Shown: piece by piece, positions 1 to 8,887 of the stretch | Position numbering within the stretch: the stretch's first letter is position 1 | Layout of the letters: each line of letters begins with the position of its first letter | NCBI RefSeq assembly: GCF_001428625.1 | Contig: NZ_LMIE01000029.1 | Location: 178,247 to 242,246, forward strand | Length of the DNA: 64,000 bases | From: Hydrogenophaga sp. Root209 | GTDB lineage: Bacteria; Pseudomonadota; Gammaproteobacteria; Burkholderiales; Burkholderiaceae_C | Reading direction: 5' to 3' | Notes under the pieces: generated by a model | Told to the model about the DNA's origin: nothing | The model's input: the letters and a program-made list of their open reading frames with translations, nothing else | Database searches by the model: none | Program-made: the position numbers and the translations under genes

Positions 1-17
1 GCGGGGGGTGCTTCACA

Positions 18-1019
18 TCACCCCCCCAGCGTGGCGACCAGCACCGCCTTGATGGTGTGCATGCGGTTCTCCGCCTGGTCGAACACGATGGACGCCGGGC
101 TCTCGAACACCTCGTCGGTGACTTCCATGGCGGTGATGCCGTGCAGCCGCTCGATCTGCGCGCCCACCTCGGTCTCGGTGTTGTGGAAGGCGGGCAGGCA
201 GTGCATGAAGCGCACGCGCGGGTTGCCGGTGAGCGCCATTGCCGCAGCGTTCACCTGGTAGGGCAGCAGCAGCTGGATGCGCTCAGCCCAGACCGATTCG
301 GGCTCGCCCATCGAGACCCAGACGTCGGTGTAGAGGAAGTCGCAGCCCTTCACGCCAGCGGCCACGTCCTCGGTGAGCAGGATGCGCGCCCCGCTGTCCC
401 GCGCCAGCGCCGACGCTTCATCGACGATGGCCGGGTCAGGCCACAGCGAGGCCGGCCCGCACAGGCGCACGTCCATGCCCAGCTTGGCCGCGCCGATCAG
501 CAGCGAGTCGCCCATGTTGTTGCCGGTGTCGCCGAGAAAGCAGAAGGCGATCTCGCGCAGCGGCTTCTCGCAGTGCTCGCGCATGGTGAGCAGGTCGGCC
601 AGGATCTGCGTCGGGTGGAACTGGTCGGTCAGGCCGTTGTAGACCGGCACGCCCGACCACTGCGCCAGCGTCTCCACCACCGCCTGGCCAAAGCCGCGGT
701 ATTCGATCGCGTCGTACACGCGCCCCAGCACCCGCGCCGTGTCCTTGATGGATTCCTTGTGGCCGATGTGGCTGCCCGAGGGCCCGAGGTAGGTAACGGT
801 GGCGCCCTGGTCGTGCGCCGCCACCTCGAAGCCGACGCGGGTGCGCGTCGAGTCCTTCTCGAAGATGAGCGCGATCTCCTTGCCGCGCAGCATCGGCTGC
901 TCGGTGCCTGCGTACTTGGCGGCTTTCAGGTCGGCGGCGAGCTTGAGCAGGAAGCCGATCTCGCCCGCCGTGTAGTCGCGCAAGCTCAGGAGGCTGCGGT
1001 TTTTCAGATTGAATGCCAT
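18..1019 (-). CDS. arcB: Ornithine carbamoyltransferase, catabolic (ArcB)
   Basis: Phosphorolyses citrulline to ornithine and carbamoyl phosphate as the second step of the cytoplasmic arginine deiminase pathway. The 333-residue protein is full length. The carbamoyl-phosphate motif STRTR lies at residues 57-61, HPTQ at 135-138, and the ornithine-site motif HCLP in the C-terminal half. An AAGGAAAC ribosome site precedes the ATG. It follows arcA by only 12 bases, so it belongs to the arcD-arcA-arcB operon; the context favours the catabolic ArcB over the biosynthetic ArgF. A carbamate kinase (arcC) is expected just beyond the left edge but is not visible. Confidence 0.93.
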   Translation of the reverse strand: MAFNLKNRSLLSLRDYTAGEIGFLLKLAADLKAAKYAGTEQPMLRGKEIALIFEKDSTRTRVGFEVAAHDQGATVTYLGPSGSHIGHKESIKDTARVLGRVYDAIEYRGFGQAVVETLAQWSGVPVYNGLTDQFHPTQILADLLTMREHCEKPLREIAFCFLGDTGNNMGDSLLIGAAKLGMDVRLCGPASLWPDPAIVDEASALARDSGARILLTEDVAAGVKGCDFLYTDVWVSMGEPESVWAERIQLLLPYQVNAAAMALTGNPRVRFMHCLPAFHNTETEVGAQIERLHGITAMEVTDEVFESPASIVFDQAENRMHTIKAVLVATLGG

Positions 1020-1031
1020 GGTGTTTCCTTG

Positions 1032-2279
1032 TCAGGCCTCGCGCCAGATCGGACAGGTCATGCAGTGGCCACCGCCCCGGCCACGGCCGAGTTCGCTGCC
1101 GCGGATGGTGATGACCTCGATGCCGGCCTTGCGCAGCAGGGTGTTGGTGTGGGTGTTGCGGTCGTAGGCGATCACCACGCCCGGCTCGATGGCGACCAGG
1201 TTGTTGCCGTCGTCCCATTGTTCGCGCGCCTGCTCGTAGCTGTCGCCACCGGTCGGTATCACGCGCAGCTGCTTCAGGCCAAGACACTGCGCCACCACCT
1301 CGAACAGCGACAGGCTCTCGCGCCGGTGGTCGATGCCGCCGTGGTCGTCCGGGTACAGGCTGTGGCAGACGATCTGCGCGGCCACGTCCACGAAGCTGGT
1401 CACGGTGTCGCGGTCGCAGAACGAGAACACCGTGTCCAGGTGCATGGCCGCGCGCGACTGCGGCATCTGGCAGGCCACCACGCGCTGCACGGCGCCCGCG
1501 GCAAACAGGGCCTTCGCCAGTTGCCCCACCGCCTGCGGCGTGCTGCGCTCACCCATGCCGATCAAGACCACGCCGTTGCCGATCGGCATGATGTCGCCGC
1601 CTTCCAGCGTGGCCGGGCCGTGGTCCACGTCGGGGTCGCCCCACCACACCGGGAAGCCGGCCTGCGCGAACAGCGGGTGGTGCCGGTACACGGCAGCGGT
1701 CAGCAGCGTTTCCTGCCGCCGCGCCGGCCAGTGCATGGGGTTGAGGGTGACACCACCACCGATCCAGGCGCTGGTGTCGCGGGTGAACAGCATGTTGGGC
1801 AGCGGTGGCAGCACGAAGCCATCGGCCCCCAGGTAGGGCCCGAACATGCCGGCTGGCTTGAAGGGCAGGTCGTGCACCGCCACACCGCCGATGAGGTAGC
1901 GCGCCAGCGCCTCGGCGGGCAACCCCCACAGCCAGCCCTTGAGCTCGTCGAGCATGCCCACGCCCACGTGGTCCGGCGTGATCTTGCGCTGCAGCACCCA
2001 GTCGCGCGCGGCCGGGATGGCCAGGGTCTCGGCGAGCAGCTCGCCCATCTCCAGCACCTCGACACCACGGTCCTGCATCTTGGAGACAAAGTCGAAATGG
2101 TCGGTGCGCGCCTGCTGGACCCAGAACACGTCGTCGAACAACAAGGCATCGCAGTTCGCCGGGGTGAGGCGCTCGTGCGCCAGGCCAGGCGCGCTGACCA
2201 GCACGCGCCGCAGCTTGCCCACCTCGGAATACACGCCCAGCCGGCTGGCGCCGGCCTCGGTGGTACCGACTGCGCTCAC
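1032..2279 (-). CDS. arcA: Arginine deiminase (ArcA)
   Basis: Hydrolyses arginine to citrulline and ammonia, the first step of the arginine deiminase route to ATP. With a GTG start the protein has 415 residues, the normal length. Family motifs are present: FTRDTS, LEGGD, MHLDT and the C-terminal GGGHCMTCP, which carries the nucleophile Cys406 (the same number I recall for the Pseudomonas enzyme). The GTG overlaps the arcD stop as GTGA, implying translational coupling. The same frame runs on upstream through arcD as an open shadow, so the GTG is chosen from homology and the overlap. Confidence 0.93.
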   Translation of the reverse strand: MSAVGTTEAGASRLGVYSEVGKLRRVLVSAPGLAHERLTPANCDALLFDDVFWVQQARTDHFDFVSKMQDRGVEVLEMGELLAETLAIPAARDWVLQRKITPDHVGVGMLDELKGWLWGLPAEALARYLIGGVAVHDLPFKPAGMFGPYLGADGFVLPPLPNMLFTRDTSAWIGGGVTLNPMHWPARRQETLLTAAVYRHHPLFAQAGFPVWWGDPDVDHGPATLEGGDIMPIGNGVVLIGMGERSTPQAVGQLAKALFAAGAVQRVVACQMPQSRAAMHLDTVFSFCDRDTVTSFVDVAAQIVCHSLYPDDHGGIDHRRESLSLFEVVAQCLGLKQLRVIPTGGDSYEQAREQWDDGNNLVAIEPGVVIAYDRNTHTNTLLRKAGIEVITIRGSELGRGRGGGHCMTCPIWREA

Positions 2280-3727
2280 AGGAGCACCGCCGCGCTCAGG
2301 CTGGCCATGCTGAGCAGCGCCAGCATCAACATCAAGGGCCAGATGAATCGCACCCAGCGCTGGTAGGGCACCCGGCCGATGGCCAGCCCGCCCACCACCA
2401 CGGCGTAGGTGGGTGTCACCAGGTTGGTGATGCCGATCGCGGTCTGGAACGCGGTCACGGCCAACTCGCGCGGCACGCCGGCGAAGTCGGACAGCGGCGC
2501 CAGGATGGGCATGCTCAGCACCGCCAGACCCGAGGTCGACGGCACCAGCAGACTGAGCAGGCCTTCGGTGGCGAACAGCGCGTTGACAAAAGCCACGTCG
2601 GGCATGCCGCTGATCCAGCCTTCGAAGGTGTGCAGGATGGTGTCGGTGATCTTGCCCTGGTCCATGATGACCACGATGCCGCGCGCCAGGCCGATCACCA
2701 GGGCCACACCCAGCAGATCGCGCGAGCCGTCGACGAAGGCGGTGGTGAAGGGCTTCTCGCCCATCCACGCCACCAGGCCCACCGCGATGGCCGAGGCCAG
2801 GAACAGGGCCGACATCTCGGCCATCCACCAGCCCTGCGAGGCCACGCCCCAGACCATGGCGGCGAAGGTGGCGCCGAACATCAGCAGGATGATTTTTTGC
2901 TGGCCGGTGAGCACCGCCTCGCGGTGGCTTTCGCGGTTGCGCAGGAAATGCGCCTCGTTGGAATTCTTGAGATCGGCCACCAGCGAGGTCGAGGGGTCCT
3001 TGCGCACCCGCTCGGCATAGCGCATCACGTAGACCACGCAGATGAGCCAGCCCAGCGCCAGGATCACCAGCCGCAAGGCCAGCCCCTGCGTGAACGGAAT
3101 GCCGGCCGCGTTGGAGGCGATGGCGGTGGAGAACGGGTTGATGGTGGAGCCGATCACGCCCACACCGGCGCCCACCATGATCACAGCCACGCCGGTGAGC
3201 GCGTCGTAGCCCACCGCGATCATCAGCGGGATCAGCAACACATAGAACGCCAGCGTCTCCTCGGCCATGCCATAGGTGGTGCCGCCAGCGGCAAACAGCA
3301 GCATCAGGGCCGGGATCATCCATTTCTCGCGCCCCTTCAAGCGCAGCATCACGCGCTCGATGCCGGTGTTGACGGCGCCGGTGGCGTTCACCACACCCAG
3401 GAAACCGCCGATGACGAGCACGAACAGCGACACGTCGATGGCGTTGGCCATGCCCGTCGTCTGGTTGTAGAAGCCGGTGATCGGCGCCATCAGCACGTCG
3501 AACATGCCCTGCGGCGCGGCCTCCACCACCTGGTAGGTGCCGGGCACCGGCGCGTCCTTGCCCAGGGCCTCGTTGGCCACGCGCTGGTACTGGCCGGCCG
3601 GCAGGATCCAGGTGAGCGCGGCCATCAGGATGATCAGCGCGAAGAGGATGGTGTATGCGGTGGGAAACCGGTCTTGAACGCTGGGCGCGGCTGTGACGGG
3701 CGCCTGCGGGCTCGTTTGGTTTGTCAT
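2276..3727 (-). CDS. arcD: YfcC/ArcD-type membrane transporter, probable arginine/ornithine exchanger
   Basis: A 483-residue polytopic inner-membrane protein of the YfcC (DcuC-related) family with about 11-13 hydrophobic segments. The conserved stretch [13 protein letters not shown] lies in the middle. It is the first gene of the arc operon and by context should import arginine in exchange for ornithine; the substrate is an inference. The start at MTNQTSPQ is preferred over an upstream in-frame ATG because GGAGG lies at the right distance and the N-terminal extension has no membrane character. An FNR-type palindrome lies about 100 bases upstream. The symbol reflects position, since this family differs from classical APC-type ArcD. 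Confidence 0.8.
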   Translation of the reverse strand: MTNQTSPQAPVTAAPSVQDRFPTAYTILFALIILMAALTWILPAGQYQRVANEALGKDAPVPGTYQVVEAAPQGMFDVLMAPITGFYNQTTGMANAIDVSLFVLVIGGFLGVVNATGAVNTGIERVMLRLKGREKWMIPALMLLFAAGGTTYGMAEETLAFYVLLIPLMIAVGYDALTGVAVIMVGAGVGVIGSTINPFSTAIASNAAGIPFTQGLALRLVILALGWLICVVYVMRYAERVRKDPSTSLVADLKNSNEAHFLRNRESHREAVLTGQQKIILLMFGATFAAMVWGVASQGWWMAEMSALFLASAIAVGLVAWMGEKPFTTAFVDGSRDLLGVALVIGLARGIVVIMDQGKITDTILHTFEGWISGMPDVAFVNALFATEGLLSLLVPSTSGLAVLSMPILAPLSDFAGVPRELAVTAFQTAIGITNLVTPTYAVVVGGLAIGRVPYQRWVRFIWPLMLMLALLSMASLSAAVLL

Positions 3728-3825
3728 GGTGTGTGCCTCCAGTGACGCTGACGCCGCCCCGTCAAGATGGCAAGTGGCCCGCGATGCATCTCGCTCGATG
3801 CTGAACCTGTGATGTCCCTTGCACC

Positions 3826-3839
3826 TTGACATGAGTCAA
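3826..3839. promoter_or_regulatory. FNR/ANR/DNR-type operator upstream of the arc operon
   Basis: TTGACATGAGTCAA is a perfect 5-4-5 palindrome (TTGAC-N4-GTCAA) that fits the CRP/FNR superfamily consensus TTGAY-N4-RTCAA. It is centred about 105 bases before the arcD start. The arc operon is a classical Anr/FNR target in Pseudomonas. A second copy with the same arms lies at 5318-5331. Confidence 0.65.
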
Positions 3840-3890
3840 GGCAAGTGAGCTTTCGAGAAGAGAAAGGCGGCGCGTCACCGCGCCACGACC

Positions 3891-4988
3891 TCAAGGCTTG
3901 ATCGCCACCTTCAGCACCCCGTCGCGCTGGTTCGCAAACAGCTCGTAGGCGGCCACGATGTCGTCGAGCTTGAACTGGTGCGTCACCATCAAGCCCAGGT
4001 CGATGCGGCCCGAGGCCACCACGTTCATGAGCCGGCGCATGCGCTCCTTGCCGCCCGGGCACAGCGCGGTATTGATGCGGTGGTCGCCCAGGCCGGCGGC
4101 GAAGGCCGACAGGGGAATGGTGAGGTCGCTCGAATACACACCCAGGCTGGACAAGGTGCCACCGGGCTTGAGCACGCGCAGCGCCGACTCGAACGTGGCC
4201 TGCGTGCCCAGCGCTTCGATGGACGAATCCACACCGCGCCCGCCGGTGATCTTCATGATCTCGTCGACCACGTCGCAATTCTTGAAATTGAGCGTGAGGT
4301 CGGCGCCCATCTTCTTTGCAATGCCCAGGCGGTGGTCATTGCCATCCACCGCGATGATGGTGGACGCTCCCAGCAGGCGCGCGCCGGCCGTGGCACACAG
4401 GCCGATGGGGCCTTGCGCAAACACCACCACCGTGTCGCCGATGCGGATGTTGGCGTTCTCCGCCCCCTTGAAACCGGTGGACATGATGTCGGGGCACATC
4501 AACACCTGTTCGTCGGTCAAGCCGTCGGGAATAGGCGCCAGGTTGGCCTGTGCATCGGGCACCAGCACGAACTCGGCCTGGGTGCCGTCGATGAGGTTGC
4601 CGAAGCGCCAGCCCGCCGTGGCCTTGAAACCGTGGCAGCCACACAGCCCTTGCGGAATCAGGTAGCTGCCGTCCTGCGAGGGCGCGCCGTCTTGTGCGGC
4701 GTATGAGTTGAAGTTGGGGCAGATGGCGCCGGCGATCACGCGCTGGCCTTCGGTGTAGCCCTGCACGGCGCTGCCGAGTTTTTCGATCACGCCCACAGGT
4801 TCGTGGCCAATGGTCAGGCCCTTGGACACCGGATACTCACCTTTGAGGATGTGCACGTCGGTGCCGCAGATGGTGGTGGTCGTGATGCGGATCAACGCGT
4901 CGTTGGCGCCCACATCGGGGATGGGCTTGTCCACCACTTCGATGCGGTTCTTCTCGACGAAGACCGCTGCTTTCATCATGGTGGCCAT
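3891..4988 (-). CDS. Zinc-dependent alcohol dehydrogenase, secondary-alcohol (Thermoanaerobacter-like) type
   Basis: A 365-residue medium-chain dehydrogenase that should interconvert an alcohol and its aldehyde or ketone with NAD(P). Catalytic zinc ligands are visible as Cys41, His62-Glu63 and Asp167 (CPDIMSTGF). The nucleotide fold follows residue 185 (GPIGLCATAGARLLGA). The four-cysteine structural zinc loop of horse-liver-type enzymes is missing, as in the Thermoanaerobacter brockii enzyme, which it resembles throughout (TGFKGAE, LCPGGKERMRRL). GGAGGG precedes the ATG. It lies 33 bases after ydcH and probably shares its promoter. The substrate is unknown; cofactor preference cannot be read safely. 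Confidence 0.85.
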   Translation of the reverse strand: MATMMKAAVFVEKNRIEVVDKPIPDVGANDALIRITTTTICGTDVHILKGEYPVSKGLTIGHEPVGVIEKLGSAVQGYTEGQRVIAGAICPNFNSYAAQDGAPSQDGSYLIPQGLCGCHGFKATAGWRFGNLIDGTQAEFVLVPDAQANLAPIPDGLTDEQVLMCPDIMSTGFKGAENANIRIGDTVVVFAQGPIGLCATAGARLLGASTIIAVDGNDHRLGIAKKMGADLTLNFKNCDVVDEIMKITGGRGVDSSIEALGTQATFESALRVLKPGGTLSSLGVYSSDLTIPLSAFAAGLGDHRINTALCPGGKERMRRLMNVVASGRIDLGLMVTHQFKLDDIVAAYELFANQRDGVLKVAIKP

Positions 4989-5021
4989 GGGCCCTCCTGG
5001 AACAGTTGAAAACCGGGTGTG

Positions 5022-5240
5022 TCAGGCGCTGCTGGCCTTCTTGAGGACGGCGTACAACTCGTCCTTGATCTGCAGCTTTTCCCGCTTGAGCGTTTCAATC
5101 TCGACGTGGGTCGCCATCTCGATGCCCTCCTCCATGTTCTTGATCTTCTGATCGAGGGCGTTGTGCTGGTCAAACAGCCGGGTGAAGTGGTGGTCGTTGT
5201 TCTTGAGGCTGGTGATGAGCTCTCGGTACTCTGGAAACAT
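5022..5240 (-). CDS. YdcH family (DUF465) small coiled-coil protein
   Basis: A 72-residue charged helical protein beginning MFPEYRELITSLK, nearly the same start as E. coli YdcH. I chose this ATG over one five codons upstream for that reason and because GAAAGG sits seven bases before it. DUF465 proteins are predicted cytoplasmic helical hairpins of unknown function. It is the first gene of a probable ydcH-adh operon reading away from the FNR-type palindrome, which lies about 78 bases upstream. Confidence 0.85.
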   Translation of the reverse strand: MFPEYRELITSLKNNDHHFTRLFDQHNALDQKIKNMEEGIEMATHVEIETLKREKLQIKDELYAVLKKASSA

Positions 5241-5317
5241 CGGACGGCCTTTCATTGAATGCGGACAGGAGGCTGCCGCGGTGGACTTCAGTGTGGTGCA
5301 CGATCCCCCCTGGCCTG

Positions 5318-5331
5318 TTGACTCAGGTCAA
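5318..5331. promoter_or_regulatory. FNR/ANR/DNR-type operator between ydcH-adh and the alternative oxidase
   Basis: TTGACTCAGGTCAA has the same TTGAC-N4-GTCAA arms as the site before arcD. It lies about 78 bases before ydcH on the minus strand and 118 bases before the alternative oxidase on the plus strand, so one site could serve both divergent units. Confidence 0.65.
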
Positions 5332-5448
5332 ACCGTGCGCAATTGAACAGCTTGGACGGGATGCGCCATCGCATCTGTGCGCCAGCGCCCAGACCACGCC
5401 AGGCGCACCCCTCAGGATGCCTGGGAAGACCCACCCGAATGGAGATCC

Positions 5449-6132
5449 ATGATTGACGACGCCCAGCTGCACCACCCGCCCCGCACCGCCAGCGACCACT
5501 TCGCACGGGGCGTGACGAAGCTGCTGCGATTTCTTGCGGATGCGTTCTTTGCCAAACGTTACGGCCACCGCGCCATCGTGCTGGAGACGGTGGCGGCCGT
5601 GCCGGGCATGGTGGGCGCCACGCTCACCCATCTGCATTCCTTGCGCCGCATGGTCAACGATGAAGGCTGGATCCGCACCCTGATGGAAGAAGCAGAAAAC
5701 GAGCGCATGCACCTGATGACCTTCATCGAGGTCGCCAGACCCACTGTGCTGGAACGCTGGCTCATCCTCTTTGCCCAGTGGATCTTCTACCTCGGGTTCT
5801 TTGCGCTGTATCTCGTCTCGCGCCGCACGGCGCACCGCCTGGTGGGCTACTTTGAAGAAGAAGCGGTGATCAGCTACACGCAGTACCTGGCCGAGATCGA
5901 CTCGGGCCGCGCACCCAACGGACCCGCGCCCGACATCGCCAAACGCTACTGGAAGCTCAGCGACAACGCCACCTTGCGCGACGTGGTGCTGGTGGTGCGC
6001 GCCGACGAGGCGCACCACCGCGACATCAACCACGGCCTGTCCAGCCAACTGGCCGGAGAACCGGCCCGCACCGAGCCGCCAGCGCCCTACCCGGACCACG
6101 CCGACCTGCGCGAACAGCGGCATGTTGCGTGA
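5449..6132 (+). CDS. aox: Alternative oxidase (AOX), cyanide-insensitive quinol oxidase
   Basis: Oxidises ubiquinol with reduction of oxygen to water without pumping protons, as a monotopic protein on the inner membrane. The 227-residue protein carries all di-iron ligands: Glu46 (LET), Glu85-Arg-Met-His88 (NERMH), a Glu in YFEEEAV at about 136-138, and Glu187/His190 (ADEAHH). A hydrophobic hairpin lies at about 104-122. The ATG with GGAGATCC before it is preferred over upstream starts, which would add a low-complexity tail. It diverges from ydcH-adh around an FNR-type palindrome. AOX is sporadic in bacteria; in Vibrio fischeri it is induced by nitric oxide. Confidence 0.92.
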   Translation: MIDDAQLHHPPRTASDHFARGVTKLLRFLADAFFAKRYGHRAIVLETVAAVPGMVGATLTHLHSLRRMVNDEGWIRTLMEEAENERMHLMTFIEVARPTVLERWLILFAQWIFYLGFFALYLVSRRTAHRLVGYFEEEAVISYTQYLAEIDSGRAPNGPAPDIAKRYWKLSDNATLRDVVLVVRADEAHHRDINHGLSSQLAGEPARTEPPAPYPDHADLREQRHVA

Positions 6133-6170
6133 CGCGCTGGGTGCGGCTGTAGCGAGCCTTCGCGGCCCCT

Positions 6171-6563
6171 CTAACCCGGACGCGAGAAGCGCTTGCGCGC
6201 TCGCTCAGCCTGCTCTCGAATCACGCAACCCTCGGCGTGATCGTTGATCAGGCCCATGGCCTGCATGAAGACATACACCGTCGTGGGGCCGACGAATTTC
6301 CAGGCGAGCTTCTTCAGATCTTTCGAGAGCTGATGCGACTGCGCCGAGGTGGACGCAGTCTGCGGCGGGCCCGTCAGCGTTTCGTCGGGCTCGTAGCGCC
6401 AGAGGGAGGCGGCCAGTGAGCCCTCCCGCTGCAGCATCTCTTGCGCACGGCGTGCGTTGTTGATGACCGCCTCGATCTTGCCGCGATGACGAACAATGCC
6501 CGCATCCTGCAGAAGACGGTCCACGTCCTTCTCGGTGAAGCGCGCGATGCGGTCGACTACGAA
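6171..6563 (-). pseudogene. tag: DNA-3-methyladenine glycosylase I (tag), 5'-truncated remnant
   Basis: The residues match Tag from about residue 68 of the E. coli protein to the end: DVDRLLQDAGIVRHRGKI, SKDLKKLAWKFVGPTTVYVF, then QAMGLINDH. Similarity stops abruptly at a Phe codon at 6561-6563, and an in-frame TGA lies at 6573-6575. The N-terminal third, with the catalytic Glu and the CxW zinc region, is gone. A GTG at 6522-6524 could start a 117-residue product, but it would lack the active site. The break coincides with the start of AT-richer DNA. The intact family is about 190 residues long. Confidence 0.8.
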
Positions 6564-6708
6564 CCGAGACCGTCACATGAGTGGCTGTTTTGGGGCAGGA
6601 CGTACTTCGGCTTTGGGCCCGCTACGGTCCTCCAGTGAGGTCCTGCCGGTGATAGGTTTGAAGTTAGAGCCGACACTGAGCGAAGGGTCTGATGCGAGTT
6701 GGACAAAC
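6564..6708. other. Junction between the tag remnant and the acquired block
   Basis: There is no gene here that I can recognise. This is where the tag homology ends and the lower-GC DNA begins, so it should contain the recombination junction. I see no direct repeat or transposase remnant. Confidence 0.4.
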
Positions 6709-8691
6709 TCAAAGCGTCCGAAACACCTCTGCAAACATTGGCACGAGCAGCTTGTTTCCAAATTCACTCAAATGGTCATCATCAGAATACAAAGGGCGAC
6801 CGGATCTGCTGCCGTAACAACGGCCATCAAGACATAGGTAAGGAGTCGGGTCAAGAATCTTGATGCCACATCGGTCGCGTGCAGCATCTTGCGCTGCCCA
6901 CACCCACGCATTGCGTTGTTGATAGGCATCTATGAAAATAGCAAGATCGTCATTCAGCCCTACTGCCATTCGCCGTGACAGTTTCTTCGGCACATGAAAT
7001 CCCATCTCCGGAATGGGACGCACCATGTACACGGTGCGTCGTTTGGCCATTCGACAGGCTGATTGAGTAATGTGGTCGGCAAATTCAGCTAAAAATTCAG
7101 GCGTAGCGCTCGTATAAATCTTTGAAAAATAAGCCTCCGGCACTTCTGCTGGATTCTGGTCCTCATTAAGACCAAAGGCCCCATGCGCGTATCTGTTGAC
7201 TATTACGACAGGAATTTCAGGTGGCAGCGTCTGTAAGTGCGCTTCGGCCCATTCAATGAACTCCTGGCATTGATAGCCCTTATTTTGACGTCGTAGTGCT
7301 TTAGTGGTTCTCTTCAGGCCGGGAACAAAAGCGCAGCCACTGTACGTCCACTCGACTACCCCTGCATCTCCTTTTCCCTGTGCTTCGGCAAGACTGGTTA
7401 TCAGCGCGTTGGCATGACTGTCGCCGATGACAATAACCTTCCAATCCTCCCCCCCGTAAACACAAGACGGTGTCGTCAGGCCCTTTGTAAGGTGACACGT
7501 TTTGCGTCGCGGGTTAACGTTCTCAGACTCCCTTGCAGCCAAGTCAACGGCAGGTGCAAACCGACTCGCTACACCCTGTTGTTTCCAAACCCCCGCCGCA
7601 GGCAGCACCACTACTAACACGGCCAAAGCCAAACCACCTCCAGCGTAGACCCACTGCTGCCGCTCCAGAAAACGCCGTGAGGTGCCTTCTACCCACAAAT
7701 ACGATAAATGACCCAAAAGCGCTGAGAGCAAAATCGCCCCAGTAATCGCCATCGGGTTGTCGCGCAAATCATAGTAAACGAGAGCGACGAATACAGGCCA
7801 GTGCCATAGGTAAAGCGAATAAGACCGGTCACCCAGCCACTGAGGAATCCTGCTGGCAGTCCATATCGAACTGCGGTTGGCTACCAGCACCAAAACAGCC
7901 GCAGCCACTGGCAGCAAAGCGCGCCACCCTGGCCAAGCCGTATCTTTGTCAAACACCGCAATGGCCAGCACGATCAGCAGCAAACCCGCAGACTCTATCC
8001 ATCGACGCTGGGCATCGGATCGTTTGAAGTTGGCGGCAAGCAAGAACACCAGTCCACCCGTCAACATCTCCCACGCTCGGGTATGAAGCAAATAGAAGGC
8101 CGCACTAGGTTGCGTGTTTGTCACCCAGATCGATGCAGACAGCGAAGCCATTAGCGCTACTGTCACTGCCCACGTTTGCGCCACCCGCCCGGGCTTCACG
8201 CGCCACACTGCCCACAAAGCAACAGGCAGGATCAAATAAAACTGCCACTCCACTGAAAGCGACCACGTATGGAGCAACCACTTTTCATGCGATGCCACGT
8301 CAAAGTATCCCGCTTCTCGCCAAAACGCCATATTGGACAAGAACGTTAGTGCGTAGGCAGCATGTGCGCTCAGCATCTTGTAGTCTGGTGGAGGCAATAC
8401 AAACCAGCCGAGAGCCAACAACACCGCGCACAGGACGAGCAACGCGGGCACAATTCTTCGCCCCCGCGCCATGTAAAAACCGATCACCGATAAAGATCCA
8501 CGTTCCAACCCCTTGATGACGATGCTGGTCATCAAATAGCCGGAAATGACAAAAAAGACATCGACGCCGACAAATCCGCCGCTGAAGCCGGGGACGCCAA
8601 AATGGTAAAAAACGACTGCGATGACGGCCCAAGCACGAAGCCCGTTTATGTCATGGCGAAAATTCGTGCGAAATTCTGACGAGTTTGTCAC
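6709..8691 (-). CDS. Acyltransferase 3 / SGNH fusion (OafA-like O-acetyltransferase)
   Basis: A 660-residue two-domain inner-membrane protein that probably O-acetylates a surface polysaccharide. Residues 1-380 form the acyltransferase-3 domain with about 10 membrane segments and the motifs INGLRAWAV, FYHFGVP, FVGVDVFFVISGYL and WSLSVEWQFYL. Residues from about 415 form a periplasmic SGNH hydrolase-like domain with GDSH at 423-426 and the late DDDHLSEFG motif (D-x-x-H). Base composition is clearly AT-richer than its neighbours and codon use is relaxed, signs of transfer. It stands alone, with no O-antigen genes beside it; the acceptor is unknown. Confidence 0.88.
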   Translation of the reverse strand: MTNSSEFRTNFRHDINGLRAWAVIAVVFYHFGVPGFSGGFVGVDVFFVISGYLMTSIVIKGLERGSLSVIGFYMARGRRIVPALLVLCAVLLALGWFVLPPPDYKMLSAHAAYALTFLSNMAFWREAGYFDVASHEKWLLHTWSLSVEWQFYLILPVALWAVWRVKPGRVAQTWAVTVALMASLSASIWVTNTQPSAAFYLLHTRAWEMLTGGLVFLLAANFKRSDAQRRWIESAGLLLIVLAIAVFDKDTAWPGWRALLPVAAAVLVLVANRSSIWTASRIPQWLGDRSYSLYLWHWPVFVALVYYDLRDNPMAITGAILLSALLGHLSYLWVEGTSRRFLERQQWVYAGGGLALAVLVVVLPAAGVWKQQGVASRFAPAVDLAARESENVNPRRKTCHLTKGLTTPSCVYGGEDWKVIVIGDSHANALITSLAEAQGKGDAGVVEWTYSGCAFVPGLKRTTKALRRQNKGYQCQEFIEWAEAHLQTLPPEIPVVIVNRYAHGAFGLNEDQNPAEVPEAYFSKIYTSATPEFLAEFADHITQSACRMAKRRTVYMVRPIPEMGFHVPKKLSRRMAVGLNDDLAIFIDAYQQRNAWVWAAQDAARDRCGIKILDPTPYLCLDGRCYGSRSGRPLYSDDDHLSEFGNKLLVPMFAEVFRTL

Positions 8692-8887
8692 TAAGGGGGC
8701 TTCCGAATCTTCTAGTAGTTTGAGAATAACTTGAGTCGCTCAATTTTCAGCCGACATCGCTCGTCTGGATTTAGCTGATTTGTCAGAATTTCGAACGCTT
8801 GCGAAAGACCGCTGTCAGTCCGAAACAGCCTGATAGCAGTGCAAACTAGGCAGCGGCTTCTGGCCGAAATCGGCCGCTGGTAACAAC
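8692..8887. other. Intergenic region with terminal hairpin
   Basis: There is no gene in this stretch. It holds the promoter region of the leftward acyltransferase gene. At 8851-8879, just after the DnaJ-domain gene, CAGCGGC and GCCGCTG can pair around an inner GGCCGA/TCGGCC stem, a possible transcript end without a clear T-run. Confidence 0.4.

Noticed and set aside
1-27. Terminator at the arcB end
   Set aside because: GGGGGGTG/CACCCCCC can pair but the stem spans the stop codon, has no T-run, and an arcC gene is expected to follow beyond the edge.
57-2366. 769-codon open frame on the plus strand over arcA/arcB
   Set aside because: It is antisense to clear arc genes, His/Arg/Gln-rich without fold signatures, and typical of GC-rich third-position bias.
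6205-6576. 123-codon frame overlapping the tag remnant
   Set aside because: It is in a different frame from the Tag-similar sequence and has no recognisable domain.
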